A stretch of DNA of 64,000 bases, from the NCBI GenBank assembly GCA_903857495.1, contig CAIOFF010000066.1, positions 1-64,000 on the forward strand. The letters are read 5' to 3'. A program made the translations under genes and the position numbers. Within the stretch, counting starts at the first letter, position 1. Each line of letters opens with the position of its first letter. Below the pieces are notes generated by a model. That model worked only from the letters and a program-made list of their open reading frames with translations, was not told where the DNA came from and did no database searches. Source of the stretch: an uncultured Holophagaceae bacterium (lineage in GTDB: Bacteria > Acidobacteriota > Holophagae > Holophagales > Holophagaceae). Below are positions 51,757-60,550 of this stretch, piece by piece.

Positions 51757-52830
51757 ATGAAGACGTTCCTGCTCACCAGCTTCCTGGCGGCCCTGGTGGC
51801 CCTGCCGCTCCAGTCGGCGCCCCCCGGCGCGCTGGAGCAGCGGGAGGGGGACTTTGTCGCGCGGAACTTCCGCTTCCAGACCGGCGAGGTGCTGCCTGAG
51901 CTGCGCCTGCACTACACCACCCTGGGCCGCCCCGAGCGGGACGCGTCCGGGCAAGTCACCAACGCCGTCCTGCTGCTGCACGGCACCACGGGCACCGGGA
52001 AGAGCTTCCTCTCGCCCAGCCTCGCTGGAGAGCTGTTCGGCCCCGGCCAGCCCCTGGACGCGAGCCACCACTACGTCATCCTGCCGGACGGCATCGGCCG
52101 GGGCGGGTCCAGCAAGCCCAGCGACGGCCTGCGCGCCCGGTTTCCCCGCTATGGCTATCAGGATGTGGTCGCGGCCCAGCACCTGCTGGTCACCGAGGGG
52201 CTGGGGGTGAACCATCTGCGGCTGGTGTTGGGCACGTCCATGGGTGGCATGCAGACCTGGCTCTGGGGCGAGCGCTATCCCGGCCTGATGGACGCCCTCC
52301 TGCCTATCGCCAGCCAGCCCACCGCGATCGCCGGGCGCAACCTGCTGTGGCGACGTCTGCTCACGGAGTCCATCCGCCAGGACCCGGACTGGAAGGGCGG
52401 GGACTACCCGAAGCCGCCCAGCCTCTGGACCCGGTCCTATCCGATCTTCACGCTCATGACGGACAGCCCGGTGCGGCTGCAGAGCCAGGCGCCCACCCGC
52501 GAGGAGGCCAGCGCGCTCTACGACCGGCTGGTCGCCACGGCCCTCAAGACCCTCGACGCCAACGACACCCTCTACTGGTTCGAGTCCTCCTGGGACTACA
52601 ACCCCGAGCCGGACCTGGGTCGCATCCAGGCCCGCCTGGTGGCGGTCAACTTCGCCGATGACCTGATCAACCCCGCCGAGCTGGCCGTCATGGACAAGCT
52701 CGTGGCCCGGATCCCCAAGGGACGCAACGTCCTCGTACCCGCCGGCCCCAAGACCATCGGCCACCAGACCCTCACCCAGGCCGTCGTCTGGAAGCCCTAC
52801 CTGGTGGAGCTGCTCAAGAGCCTTCCCTGA
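51757..52830 (+). CDS. Secreted alpha/beta hydrolase, MetX/homoserine O-acetyltransferase-like
   Basis: From ATG 51757 the product is 357 residues with a signal peptide (MKTFLLTSFLAALVALPLQS). The fold is the MetX/homoserine acetyltransferase type: VLLLHGTTGTGKSFL, GIGRGGSSKPS and nucleophile elbow LGTSMGGMQTW with the Ser, then GHQTLT with the His. Being exported, it is unlikely to do methionine synthesis, so it is probably a secreted hydrolase of unknown substrate. It converges with the SOUL gene with ten bases between. Confidence 0.88.
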   Translation: MKTFLLTSFLAALVALPLQSAPPGALEQREGDFVARNFRFQTGEVLPELRLHYTTLGRPERDASGQVTNAVLLLHGTTGTGKSFLSPSLAGELFGPGQPLDASHHYVILPDGIGRGGSSKPSDGLRARFPRYGYQDVVAAQHLLVTEGLGVNHLRLVLGTSMGGMQTWLWGERYPGLMDALLPIASQPTAIAGRNLLWRRLLTESIRQDPDWKGGDYPKPPSLWTRSYPIFTLMTDSPVRLQSQAPTREEASALYDRLVATALKTLDANDTLYWFESSWDYNPEPDLGRIQARLVAVNFADDLINPAELAVMDKLVARIPKGRNVLVPAGPKTIGHQTLTQAVVWKPYLVELLKSLP

Positions 52831-52840
52831 CGAGGCGGCG

Positions 52841-53434
52841 TCAGGCGTCCAGCTCGACCCAGACCTCGTTGCGCCGCAAGAACCACAGCTGAAAGGGCGA
52901 GTCGAAGCGGGCCAGGACCGGTGCTCCAACGGGCCGCAGACCGTCCCCCTTGAGGGCCGCCAGCAAGGCTGCCGCCTTGGCCTGGTAGCGCGCCTCCGAC
53001 CAGGAGCCCGAGTAGGCCAGCACGGCGACCCGGCGACCCGGAAGCTCCCGCAGGTGCACCCGGGGGTCGTTCGGCACCGGCAGGGTGGCCAGCGCAGACC
53101 CGGCAGGCATGGTGAACTGCACCACAAACCCCTCCGCTGACGGCTTCAGGACCGTGGCAGCGGCGGCTTCCTGGATAACCGGGGCAGTCATGGCGATGCG
53201 GGCGCGGGTCTGGTTGTTGCCGAAGATGTAGCCCGCCAGGACCCTGAAACCGGCATTGCCGGCCTCGGCAAAAGCAGCGGTGACGGGCGTCTCCGCCACC
53301 AGGACCGGCTCGTAGCGGCGGATCTCGTAGGTGGTAGTGCGGGTCTCGACGGTGAAGCGGGGCTCTTCCACCGCCCGGGCGATCCCGGCGGTCAGGATGG
53401 GAACGAGCAGGATGGCCGTCAGGGGACTGGGCAT
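52841..53434 (-). CDS. SOUL family heme-binding protein, secreted
   Basis: The 197-residue protein has a signal peptide (about residue 21, ARAVE) and a SOUL domain: VETRTTTYEIRRYEPVLVAET, NQTRARIAMTAPVIQE and the FTMPAG motif. SOUL proteins bind tetrapyrroles or other hydrophobic ligands. It is probably periplasmic. It is on the minus strand, upstream of the beta-CASP gene and close to the hydrolase on the other strand. Confidence 0.9.
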   Translation of the reverse strand: MPSPLTAILLVPILTAGIARAVEEPRFTVETRTTTYEIRRYEPVLVAETPVTAAFAEAGNAGFRVLAGYIFGNNQTRARIAMTAPVIQEAAAATVLKPSAEGFVVQFTMPAGSALATLPVPNDPRVHLRELPGRRVAVLAYSGSWSEARYQAKAAALLAALKGDGLRPVGAPVLARFDSPFQLWFLRRNEVWVELDA

Positions 53435-53551
53435 GGCAACTCCGGGGCTGGACGAAGGTCGTCACTCCGTGAGATGCCACAAAGCCGAATTGCCTTCCTG
53501 TTTATCGGTCAGCCTCAGACTGAAAAGGCATCTGCGGTGAAAGTTCTTTAT

Positions 53552-54949
53552 CTAGAGCTCGAAGGTCTCGTGAAGCTTGGGCACTGTAACCGGGTGGCCC
53601 ATGGCCTGGAGCTCAGTCTGCATGGCCGTGAGGGCTTCGGGATCCCCATGGACCAGAAAGGTCCGGGCGCCGGGGCCGCAGCCCTGGTGCCACCGCAACA
53701 GGCCTGCCTGGTCCCCGTGACCCGAGAAGCCGTTGATGGTGTAGATTCGCGCCCGAACGAGCACCTCCTGGCCGTAGAGGTGCAGGGTCCGGGCCCCATC
53801 GATCAGGTTGCGGGCTGGCGTGCCGTGGGCGGCGTAGCCCACGAAGATGACGGCGCACTCGGGACGGGGCAGCAGGCGCTCCAGGTGGTGCAGCACCCGG
53901 CCCCCGGTGCACATGCCGGACCCGGCCAGGATGAGCGCCCCGCGCCGGACATCGTTGATGGCTTTGGAGGCGATGCGGTCCCGGGCGAAGGACAGGCCGG
54001 GGAAGTCGAAGGGGTCCCGGGTCTCGAGCACCGTGCGGGTGTTCGGATCGAAGCACTCGGGATGGTGGCGGAAGATGGCCACGGCGCTCTGGGCCATGGG
54101 CGAGTCTACGAAGACCTGCAGCCCGGCGGGGATGCGGCCATGCTCGTGGGCCTCCCGCAGGCCGTAGAGGATCTCCTGGGCCCGCTCCAGGGCGAAGGTG
54201 GGGATGACGATGTTCCCACCCTGGGCCACCGTATCGTTGATGGCCTCATGAAACTCCCGGACGGTATCGGGCATGGACCGGTGGTGGCGGCCGCCGTAGG
54301 TGCTCTCCATGATCACCACGTCCGCTTCCGGGCAGATCTCGGGGTCCCGGATGATGGGGTGGTAGCGGCTGCCCAGGTCGCCCGAGAAGACGACGCGGCG
54401 CAGCTTTCCGTCCTCCTGCACCGCGATGCAGATGCTGCCTGAACCCAGGATGTGGCCCGCGTCCTGGAAGGTCGCCACCAGGCCTTCGCTCAGCGGAATG
54501 GGTTGGCCGTAGCGGGCCCTCCGGCCGAAGAGGTGCAGGGCCCGGGCGACGGCCTGGCTGTCGTAGAGGGGCTCGGCATCGGCCCGGAAGTGCCGGTGGC
54601 CCCGCGCCGCGTGGCGCTTGGAGCGCTCAGCCTCTTCCTCCTGGAGGCGGGCGGTGTCCTCCAGCACCAGCTGCACCAGGTCCTGGGTCGCTGCGGTCGC
54701 GATGATCTCGCCGACAAAGCCCTGCTCCACCAGCAGGGGGATGCGGCCGCAATGGTCCAGGTGGGCGTGGGTGAGGAGCAGCACATCGATGGACGCTGGA
54801 TCAAAGCCGAAGTCCTGGGTGTTCTCGTCCCGCAGCTCCCGACTGCCCTGGTAGAGTCCGCAGTCCACCAGGATCTTCCTGCCACAGGCCTCCAGGAGAT
54901 GGCAGGACCCCGTCACACCCAGGGTGGCTCCGTGAAAGGAAATGCGCAT
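53552..54949 (-). CDS. Beta-CASP metallo-beta-lactamase-fold RNase-like protein
   Basis: From ATG 54949 the 465-residue product has the metallo-beta-lactamase motif LTHAHLDHCGR, DAGHILGSGS and the beta-CASP motifs (ESTYGGRHH, PTFALERAQEIL, FVGYAAHGTPAR, INGFSGHGDQAGL). These are the CPSF/YSH1-type RNase fold seen in RNase J-like and YhfI-type RNA processing enzymes. A longer upstream reading lacks homology. Likely acts as an RNA endo- or exonuclease, or as a related hydrolase. It is divergent from the next MBL gene. Confidence 0.9.
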   Translation of the reverse strand: MRISFHGATLGVTGSCHLLEACGRKILVDCGLYQGSRELRDENTQDFGFDPASIDVLLLTHAHLDHCGRIPLLVEQGFVGEIIATAATQDLVQLVLEDTARLQEEEAERSKRHAARGHRHFRADAEPLYDSQAVARALHLFGRRARYGQPIPLSEGLVATFQDAGHILGSGSICIAVQEDGKLRRVVFSGDLGSRYHPIIRDPEICPEADVVIMESTYGGRHHRSMPDTVREFHEAINDTVAQGGNIVIPTFALERAQEILYGLREAHEHGRIPAGLQVFVDSPMAQSAVAIFRHHPECFDPNTRTVLETRDPFDFPGLSFARDRIASKAINDVRRGALILAGSGMCTGGRVLHHLERLLPRPECAVIFVGYAAHGTPARNLIDGARTLHLYGQEVLVRARIYTINGFSGHGDQAGLLRWHQGCGPGARTFLVHGDPEALTAMQTELQAMGHPVTVPKLHETFEL

Positions 54950-55141
54950 GGCGCCTCCCGGCGGGGCCGGTGCGAACGACCAGCCCCTGGCCCAACATAC
55001 CCCCAACCCGGGCTGGGGCAAGCGACATCCCCAGTCCTATGAGAAGAAAGCGAAACCCGGCTCCCTTGCGGCGCGCCACTCTTGCAATCCCTTGCTCGTA
55101 TCCTGGACCAGGCCCCAAGCCCCTCCGAGGACCCCCTACCC

Positions 55142-56155
55142 ATGCGCCTCACCACCCTGCAACCTCCCGAGCCCGGCACTGCCCTGGAGGTGGCGCCGGG
55201 CGTGCGGTGGGCGCGGATGCCCATTCCCACGCCCCTGGGCCACGTGAACCTCTGGCTGCTGGCGGACGGGCCGGAATGGACCGCCGTGGACACGGGCATC
55301 GCCACGCCCGCGGCCAAGGAGGCCTGGGAGCGGCTGCTGGCAGGCCACCCGCTGAAGCGGCTCATCGCCACCCACTTCCACCCGGATCACCTGGGCCTCG
55401 CGGGGTGGCTGGAGGAGCAGGCGGGCGTGCCGCTCTGGATCACCTTCGGGGAGTACGCCACCGCCCAGCTGTTCTTCCACGGGATCGCCGGGTTCGCGCC
55501 GGAAGCCACCCAGGCCTTCTTCCGCAGCCACGGTCTGGAGGAGGCGCGCATCCAGAGCCGGGCCCTGGCCAGCAACCTCTACCGCCTGGGGGCGCCGACC
55601 CTCCCGCACACCTTCCGGCCCATCCGGGACGGGGAGTCCCTCTCCATCGGCGGAAGGGCCTGGCAGGTCATCTGCGGGCACGGGCACTCGCCAGATCACG
55701 CCAGCCTCCACTGTGCCGAGGCGGGGGTGCTGATCTCGGGCGACATGCTGCTGCCCCGCATCTCCACGAACGTGAGTGCCTTCGCGGCCATCCCGGACAG
55801 CGACCCCCTGGGCCTGTTCCTGGACTCCCTCGGCCGCCTGGAGATCCTGCCCGCCGAGACCCTCGTGCTGCCCTCCCACGGGGTGCCCTTCCGGGGCCTG
55901 CATGCCCGCATCGCTCAGCTCCGGGCGCACCATGCGTCCCGCTGCGCGGCGCTGCAGCAGGCCTGCGTGGGTGCCTCGCTGACCGCGGCAGACCTGATCC
56001 CGGTGGTGTTCGAGCGGCCCATCACGGACCCCTTCCAGACCCTCTTCGCCATGGGGGAGTGCATCGCGCACCTGGCCTACCTGGAGCACCGCGGCCAGCT
56101 GCGGCGCGAGGTGGACGGGAAGCTGATCCGCTTCCGGGGCAGCACACCCTCTTGA
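55142..56155 (+). CDS. Metallo-beta-lactamase-fold hydrolase
   Basis: From ATG 55142 (GAGGA upstream) the 337-residue protein has THFHPDHLGLAGW, GHGHSPDHASLH, ISGDMLLPR and LPSHGVPFRGL, the standard metal ligands. The size and the C-terminal helical region resemble glyoxalase II-like or lactonase-like MBL proteins; no substrate can be assigned. A TTG start at 55082 exists upstream but is not needed. The leuA leader promoter -35 box overlaps its stop codon. Confidence 0.85.
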   Translation: MRLTTLQPPEPGTALEVAPGVRWARMPIPTPLGHVNLWLLADGPEWTAVDTGIATPAAKEAWERLLAGHPLKRLIATHFHPDHLGLAGWLEEQAGVPLWITFGEYATAQLFFHGIAGFAPEATQAFFRSHGLEEARIQSRALASNLYRLGAPTLPHTFRPIRDGESLSIGGRAWQVICGHGHSPDHASLHCAEAGVLISGDMLLPRISTNVSAFAAIPDSDPLGLFLDSLGRLEILPAETLVLPSHGVPFRGLHARIAQLRAHHASRCAALQQACVGASLTAADLIPVVFERPITDPFQTLFAMGECIAHLAYLEHRGQLRREVDGKLIRFRGSTPS

Positions 56156-56180
56156 CGGGAACGACGGCTTTCGCTACAAC
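56152..56180 (+). promoter_or_regulatory. Predicted promoter of the leu leader and leuA
   Basis: TTGACG (56152-56157) and TACAAC (56175-56180) with a 17-base spacer. The -35 box overlaps the stop codon of the preceding gene. The expected transcription start at about 56187 is only about four bases before the leader ATG. Confidence 0.6.
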
Positions 56181-56190
56181 TAATCCCAAC

Positions 56191-56256
56191 ATGCCCAACA
56201 CCCTGTCCCTGAACCTGCTCCTGGCCCTGCTGCTTAGCGGCACCGGGGAGGACTGA
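56191..56256 (+). CDS. Leu-rich leader peptide of leuA (21 residues)
   Basis: The short frame encodes 21 residues with eight Leu; the core reads LNLLLALLL with CTG, CTC and CTT codons. It ends at TGA 56254-56256. No Shine-Dalgarno is seen and the predicted mRNA start is about four bases upstream, so translation may be leaderless. Stalling at the Leu codons in leucine starvation would expose the antiterminator segment CGGGGAGG. Confidence 0.85.
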   Translation: MPNTLSLNLLLALLLSGTGED

Positions 56257-56300
56257 GAGCAGGCGGAACCAACGCACCGAAGCTCATCAAACCCTCTCCG
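56244..56300 (+). promoter_or_regulatory. Predicted antiterminator pairing of the leu leader
   Basis: CGGGGAGG (56244-56251), just after the Leu codons, pairs with CCTCTCCG (56293-56300) over eight positions with one G-U, blocking the 5' arm of the terminator. Confidence 0.65.
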
Positions 56301-56321
56301 CTGATCCCGGAGAGGGTTTTT
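56291..56321 (+). terminator. Attenuator terminator before leuA
   Basis: ACCCTCTCCG (56291-56300) pairs with CGGAGAGGGT (56308-56317), ten bp around a CTGATCC loop, followed by a TTTTT tract. It lies between the leader ORF and the leuA start. Confidence 0.85.
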
Positions 56322-56366
56322 CGCATCTACCCCCACCGCGCCAACCCACCCCTTCTGGAGGACTCC

Positions 56367-58067
56367 ATGAAAGCCCGCCGCTACCGCCCCATCCCCCTCG
56401 TCAGCCTGCCCCAGCGCGCCTGGCCCGATCAGGAGATCACCGCCGCGCCCATCTGGTGCAGCGTGGACCTGCGGGACGGCAACCAGGCCCTGGTTGAGCC
56501 CATGGGTTCCGACCGCAAGCTCCTCCTCTTCGAGACCCTGGTGAAGATGGGGTTCAAGGAGATCGAGGTCGGCTTCCCAGCGGCCTCGCAGACAGACTTC
56601 GACTTCGTCCGGCAGCTCATTGAAGAACACCGCATCCCCGCCGACGTCACCATCCAGGTGCTGACCCAGGCCCGGGAGAGCCTCATCAATCGCACCGTGG
56701 AAGCGGTGCAGGGAGCCCCCCGGGTGATTCTGCACCTCTACAACTCCACCTCCACCCTGCAGCGCCGGGTGGTCTTCGGCCTGGACCAGGCGGCCGTGCT
56801 GGACCTGGCCATCCAGGGCACGCAGTGGGTAAAGGAAGCGGCCAAGGCCCTCACGGGCAGCCAGGTCACGCTCGAATACTCCCCGGAGAGCTTCACCTCC
56901 ACGGAGGTGGACTACGCCACCGAGGTCTGCGATGCGGTCATCGAAGCCTGGGCACCCGCGCCCGGCGAGAAGGTCATCCTGAACCTGCCCGCCACGGTGG
57001 AGGTGACCACGCCCAACCGCTACGCGGACCAGATTGAGTATGTGCACCGCAACCTGCGGCATCGCGACCAGGCCCTGATCAGCATCCACACCCACAACGA
57101 CCGCGGCTGCTCCGTGGCCGCCACGGAGCTGGCCCTGCTGGCGGGCGCGGACCGCGTGGAGGGCACCCTCTTCGGCAACGGTGAGCGCACCGGCAACGTG
57201 GACGTGGTTACCGTGGCCCTCAACCTCTACACCCAGGGCGTCGATCCCGGGCTGGACTTGAGCAACCTGCCGGCCCTCGTGAAGGTGGCCGAGCACTGCA
57301 ACCGCCTGCCGGTGCCTGCCCGCCACCCCTACGCCGGAGAACTCGTGTTTACGGCCTTCAGCGGCTCGCACCAGGACGCGATCCGAAAGGGGTTCGAGGC
57401 CATGAAGCAGGAGCAGAACCCCTACTGGGAGGTGCCCTACCTGCCCATCGATCCCGCCGACGTGGGCCGTCAGTACGAGCCCATCATCCGCATCAACAGC
57501 CAGTCCGGCAAGGGCGGCGTGGCCTTCCTGCTGGAGCAGGACCACGGCTTCGCGGTGCCCAAGGCCCTGGCCCAGGAGTTCAGCCAGGTGGTGCAGCGCA
57601 TCACGGACCGCACTGGCGAGGAGCTCAGCTCGGACCAGGTCTTCGAGACCTTCGAGCGCGAGTACCTGTCCCTGGGCCGCTTCGAGCTCACGGACTACGA
57701 GACCCACCGCCTGTCCCGGGAAAAGTGCCGCATGACGGCCACCCTGCTGGATCGGGGCACCAAGGTGGTGATCCAGGCCGAAGGCAACGGCCCCATCGAC
57801 GCCTTCCTGCATGCCTTCCAGGAGACCTTCAACCTGGACGTCCATGTGTCCGACTACAGTGAGCACGCCCTGGGCCGGGGCGAGGGCGCGGAAGCCATCG
57901 CCTACGTCATGCTGCGGCTCGCCGACGGCTCCTCCCGCTACGGGGTGGGGCGCCACGCCGACATCCTAGAGGCCTCGCTGCAGGCGGTGCTCAGCTCCGC
58001 CAACCGGCTGGGTGGGCACAGCCCGATGGAGGATGGCAGCGGTCTCAGCGCCGAAGCTGCCAGCTGA
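56367..58067 (+). CDS. leuA: 2-isopropylmalate synthase
   Basis: It condenses acetyl-CoA with 2-oxoisovalerate in the first step of leucine synthesis. The 566-residue product has the HMGL-like barrel motifs VDLRDGNQ, IEVGFPAAS and SIHTHNDRG, and a C-terminal LeuA allosteric domain with AEGNGPIDAFLHAF. The size is that of the long (type 2) IPMS, as in Mycobacterium. GGAGG is well placed. Controlled by the Leu leader attenuator directly upstream. It converges with the small membrane gene at 58089. Confidence 0.95.
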   Translation: MKARRYRPIPLVSLPQRAWPDQEITAAPIWCSVDLRDGNQALVEPMGSDRKLLLFETLVKMGFKEIEVGFPAASQTDFDFVRQLIEEHRIPADVTIQVLTQARESLINRTVEAVQGAPRVILHLYNSTSTLQRRVVFGLDQAAVLDLAIQGTQWVKEAAKALTGSQVTLEYSPESFTSTEVDYATEVCDAVIEAWAPAPGEKVILNLPATVEVTTPNRYADQIEYVHRNLRHRDQALISIHTHNDRGCSVAATELALLAGADRVEGTLFGNGERTGNVDVVTVALNLYTQGVDPGLDLSNLPALVKVAEHCNRLPVPARHPYAGELVFTAFSGSHQDAIRKGFEAMKQEQNPYWEVPYLPIDPADVGRQYEPIIRINSQSGKGGVAFLLEQDHGFAVPKALAQEFSQVVQRITDRTGEELSSDQVFETFEREYLSLGRFELTDYETHRLSREKCRMTATLLDRGTKVVIQAEGNGPIDAFLHAFQETFNLDVHVSDYSEHALGRGEGAEAIAYVMLRLADGSSRYGVGRHADILEASLQAVLSSANRLGGHSPMEDGSGLSAEAAS

Positions 58068-58088
58068 GCCTCAGGGGCTGCCTCGGAT

Positions 58089-58550
58089 TCAGGTGCCTGT
58101 TTCCGAGGCGGGCTCCCCGAAGGCCATCTCCCCGCCGAGGTGGGCCGTGTAGCCCGTCAGCACCGCCGCGCTCAGCACGAGGACAAACAGCAGCCACAGG
58201 GACCCCCGGGCGCGCTGGTAGCGCCAGAAGGCATAGGTCGAGAGCAGGATCAGGGCGGTGGACAGGGCGGCCCCGATCACGTGCAGCCGAAGCAGGCCAT
58301 GAGCGGCCTGTCCTGGGGGCCAGGGGGCAATCCTGGGCCAGAACCCCATGGACAGGCTCCAGGTGCGGCCCGTCAAGAGCACGAACGGCAGCACCGCCAA
58401 CCCGGTCAGCAGGAGCAGCCAGGACCGGTGGACCCACTCTTCGCGCTCCGACTCGGGCCGGATCAGGGCCATGAACAGGCAGCTGCTGGCCATCAGGATC
58501 GTGAAGACCGGGAAGGGATTGATGGCCGGGTGAAAGGGTAGACGATCCAT
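58089..58550 (-). CDS. Small four-helix membrane protein, DUF2231-like
   Basis: From ATG 58550 the 153-residue protein has four membrane segments: FTILMASSCLFMAL, LLLTGLAVLPFVLL, LHVIGAALSTALILLS and LFVLVLSAAVLTGYTAHLGG. The LPFHPAINPFPVF start and the C-terminal HLGGEMAFG motif match the DUF2231-like redox-linked membrane proteins, where conserved His may bind heme. A GTG start at 58577 is also possible. It may be linked to the oxidase genes downstream. Confidence 0.75.
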   Translation of the reverse strand: MDRLPFHPAINPFPVFTILMASSCLFMALIRPESEREEWVHRSWLLLLTGLAVLPFVLLTGRTWSLSMGFWPRIAPWPPGQAAHGLLRLHVIGAALSTALILLSTYAFWRYQRARGSLWLLFVLVLSAAVLTGYTAHLGGEMAFGEPASETGT

Positions 58551-58713
58551 GGCAGCCTGCGCGTCCTCTCTGTCCACTCGGCGAAGCCCCTGAACCTTGC
58601 CACCGAGATGTTGCCTGGCTAGACAGGGTTCTCCGGGTAAGACCTTAGAACCTAAAAGTAGGCTGAATATTTATTGACGCCATGAAATATTTAATTGTGA
58701 AAAATCGGGCAAT

Positions 58714-59037
58714 TCAGATGATGCAGTCCCCGGCCAGGACCTGCACGCGGTTGGGGCGCACATAGACCCGCTGGCCCTCGGCGAGCTGCAGCTCCTCCAG
58801 GCGGGGGCGGGTCAGGTGGACCTCCAGCTCCTGGCCCGAGGGCAGGTCCAGGCGCAGGCGGGCCAGGGGCCCCGCGGACACCAGCTTGGTGATGCGGGCG
58901 GGCTCGCCGTCCGCGGGGTCCAGGCTCAGGTCCATGTCGTGGGGCCGCGCGAAGGCGGTGCCGCCCTCCACCTGGTGAAGCTGATTCATCTGCCCCACGA
59001 ACCGGGCCACAATGGCTGCGGCGCAGGCCAGGGCCAT
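58714..59037 (-). pseudogene. Truncated cysA-like C-terminus (TOBE domain fragment)
   Basis: The 107-residue frame matches only the C-terminus of a sulfate/molybdate ABC transporter ATPase: VARFVGQMNQLHQ, FARPHDMDLSLD (equivalent to VRPHDxxLS in CysA) and a TOBE-like end VYVRPNRVQVLAG. Walker A, signature and Walker B parts are missing. The frame stays open for about 40 codons further upstream but without ABC motifs. The gene seems 5'-truncated. It lies between AT-rich stretches. It could also be a stand-alone TOBE protein, but no initiating context is convincing. Confidence 0.55.
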
Positions 59038-59258
59038 GACGCGCAGGCTGCGGCCCGTGGGGCGGAGGACCCGGACCGTGATCAGATCCGGATGGACCGG
59101 CCCCGCCCGGGTCGTTTCCCCTGGACTTGGCCAGAATCCCTGATAGCTACCAGCCCTGTGAACCTGTCAATAGATATGCTGGAAGCTCACGGCTATGATA
59201 AAAAACATAGAATTAATGAAATCCGAATTTCTTTACGAGAAGTCCTGAGAGGTCATGG

Positions 59259-60398
59259 ATGGATAACCAGCCCGTCCCATTTCGCAGGGCAGACCACGGT
59301 GCCAAGGTCCTCGTGGTGGATGACGATGCCCTGTCGCGCCGGAGCCTCAAGGCCATGCTGGAGCGGGGGCACTATCTGGTCGAGACCGCCGAGGGTGGCC
59401 CCCAGGCGTTGGCCCAGCTCGCCTCCTGTTCCCCGGACTTGATCCTCCTGGATATCCAGATGCCCGAGATGGATGGACTGGAAGTCTGCCGAAGGATCCG
59501 TGAGATGCCGCACGGTGATCTGCTGCCCATCATCTTCCTCACCGGAGACGAACGGTCGGACATCCATACCCTGGCTTTTCGGGCAGGGGGTGATGACTTC
59601 CTGCGGAAACCCGTCCTCTCCGGGGAACTGATCGTCAGGATCCGGAGCCTCATGCGACTCAAGCGGCTCCAGGCGGAAATTCAGGGGGAGAGGGACAGCC
59701 TGCTTGAGTTGCAGAAGCAGCGGGAACAGCTCTTCCAATTCATCGTCCACGACCTGAAGAATCCACTCGCGGCGATCCAAGTGGGGCTGGAACTGCTCAG
59801 CGAGCGGAATGACAACACCCCTACCCACAAGGTGCAGATACGCCGGCTCCGGGACACGGGCAGCCAGATGGGACGGATGATCCAGAACATCCTCGACATT
59901 GGCCAGGCCGAAGAATTGGGGTTGGAGCTCCATAAGACTCGGATCCACCTGAGCACCTGGCTTCCCGGGCTCCTGCAGGAAATGGAATCCCAGGCCCACT
60001 CCCGAAAGCACGACCTGGCCTGGGTCTGCCCCTCCGGACTGGAGATCGAGGCGGACCAGGATTTCCTGCGCAGGTTGCTGATGAACCTCGTCGAAAATGC
60101 CATAAAGTATTCACCCTCCGGCAGTCACACCCGGATCGAGGCCTACTCCACGACTGATGGCGTGCGACTGGAGGTGCGTGACCAGGGGCAAGGCATTCCC
60201 GAATACATGCGGGAACAGGTCTTCGAGAAATTCGTGAGGCACCATCAAGGTGAGCTCGCGGCCCATTCCGGCTCGGGGATTGGCCTGGCCTTCTGCAAGG
60301 TCGTGGCTGAAGCCCACGAAGGGCGCATCTGGGTGGAGGCCAATGCTCCTCAGGGCAGCTTATTCATCCTGGAGATTCCGCAGGTCCTTCCGATCTGA
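59259..60398 (+). CDS. Receiver-histidine kinase fusion
   Basis: The 379-residue cytoplasmic protein has an N-terminal receiver (VLVVDDDALSRR, LLDIQMPEMDG, LTGDE, FLRKPV) and a C-terminal HisKA/HATPase module: FIVHDLKNPLAAIQ (H-box), MNLVENAIKYSPSG (N-box), RDQGQGIPEY (G1) and GSGIGLAFCKVV (G2). A coiled-coil linker joins them. The order is the reverse of a typical hybrid kinase and fits a signal intermediate that receives phosphate before acting on its partner. No sensory membrane domain. GAGAGG precedes ATG 59259. Confidence 0.93.
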   Translation: MDNQPVPFRRADHGAKVLVVDDDALSRRSLKAMLERGHYLVETAEGGPQALAQLASCSPDLILLDIQMPEMDGLEVCRRIREMPHGDLLPIIFLTGDERSDIHTLAFRAGGDDFLRKPVLSGELIVRIRSLMRLKRLQAEIQGERDSLLELQKQREQLFQFIVHDLKNPLAAIQVGLELLSERNDNTPTHKVQIRRLRDTGSQMGRMIQNILDIGQAEELGLELHKTRIHLSTWLPGLLQEMESQAHSRKHDLAWVCPSGLEIEADQDFLRRLLMNLVENAIKYSPSGSHTRIEAYSTTDGVRLEVRDQGQGIPEYMREQVFEKFVRHHQGELAAHSGSGIGLAFCKVVAEAHEGRIWVEANAPQGSLFILEIPQVLPI

Positions 60399-60550
60399 GG
60401 CCCGGCTCCCCGAGGGCGCGGATCTAGATTCAGGACCCTCGAGTGGCATGATGATCCTGGGCTGGTTGTCAGGGGTGCAATCTTGCGTCTCGGGCAGGCA
60501 GGTGCCGGGTCTCCCCTCGGGTCCCGGCGGCTTGATTCAGGAGGCAGCGC

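Noticed and set aside
51019-53127. 702-residue open frame opposite the secreted protein and alpha/beta hydrolase genes
   Set aside because: The plus-strand genes have signal peptides and motifs, whereas this frame has none; it is high-GC shadow.
59176-59258. AT-rich short frame (MLEAHGYDKKHRINEIRIS) before the histidine kinase
   Set aside because: It runs through into a long shadow frame, lacks a ribosome binding site and has no recognisable family; I regard it as non-coding leader.
60399-60550. Possible cyclic-di-GMP or related riboswitch before the quinol oxidase
   Set aside because: I looked for GEMM-type core words and paired stems and did not find them; only a good Shine-Dalgarno is evident.
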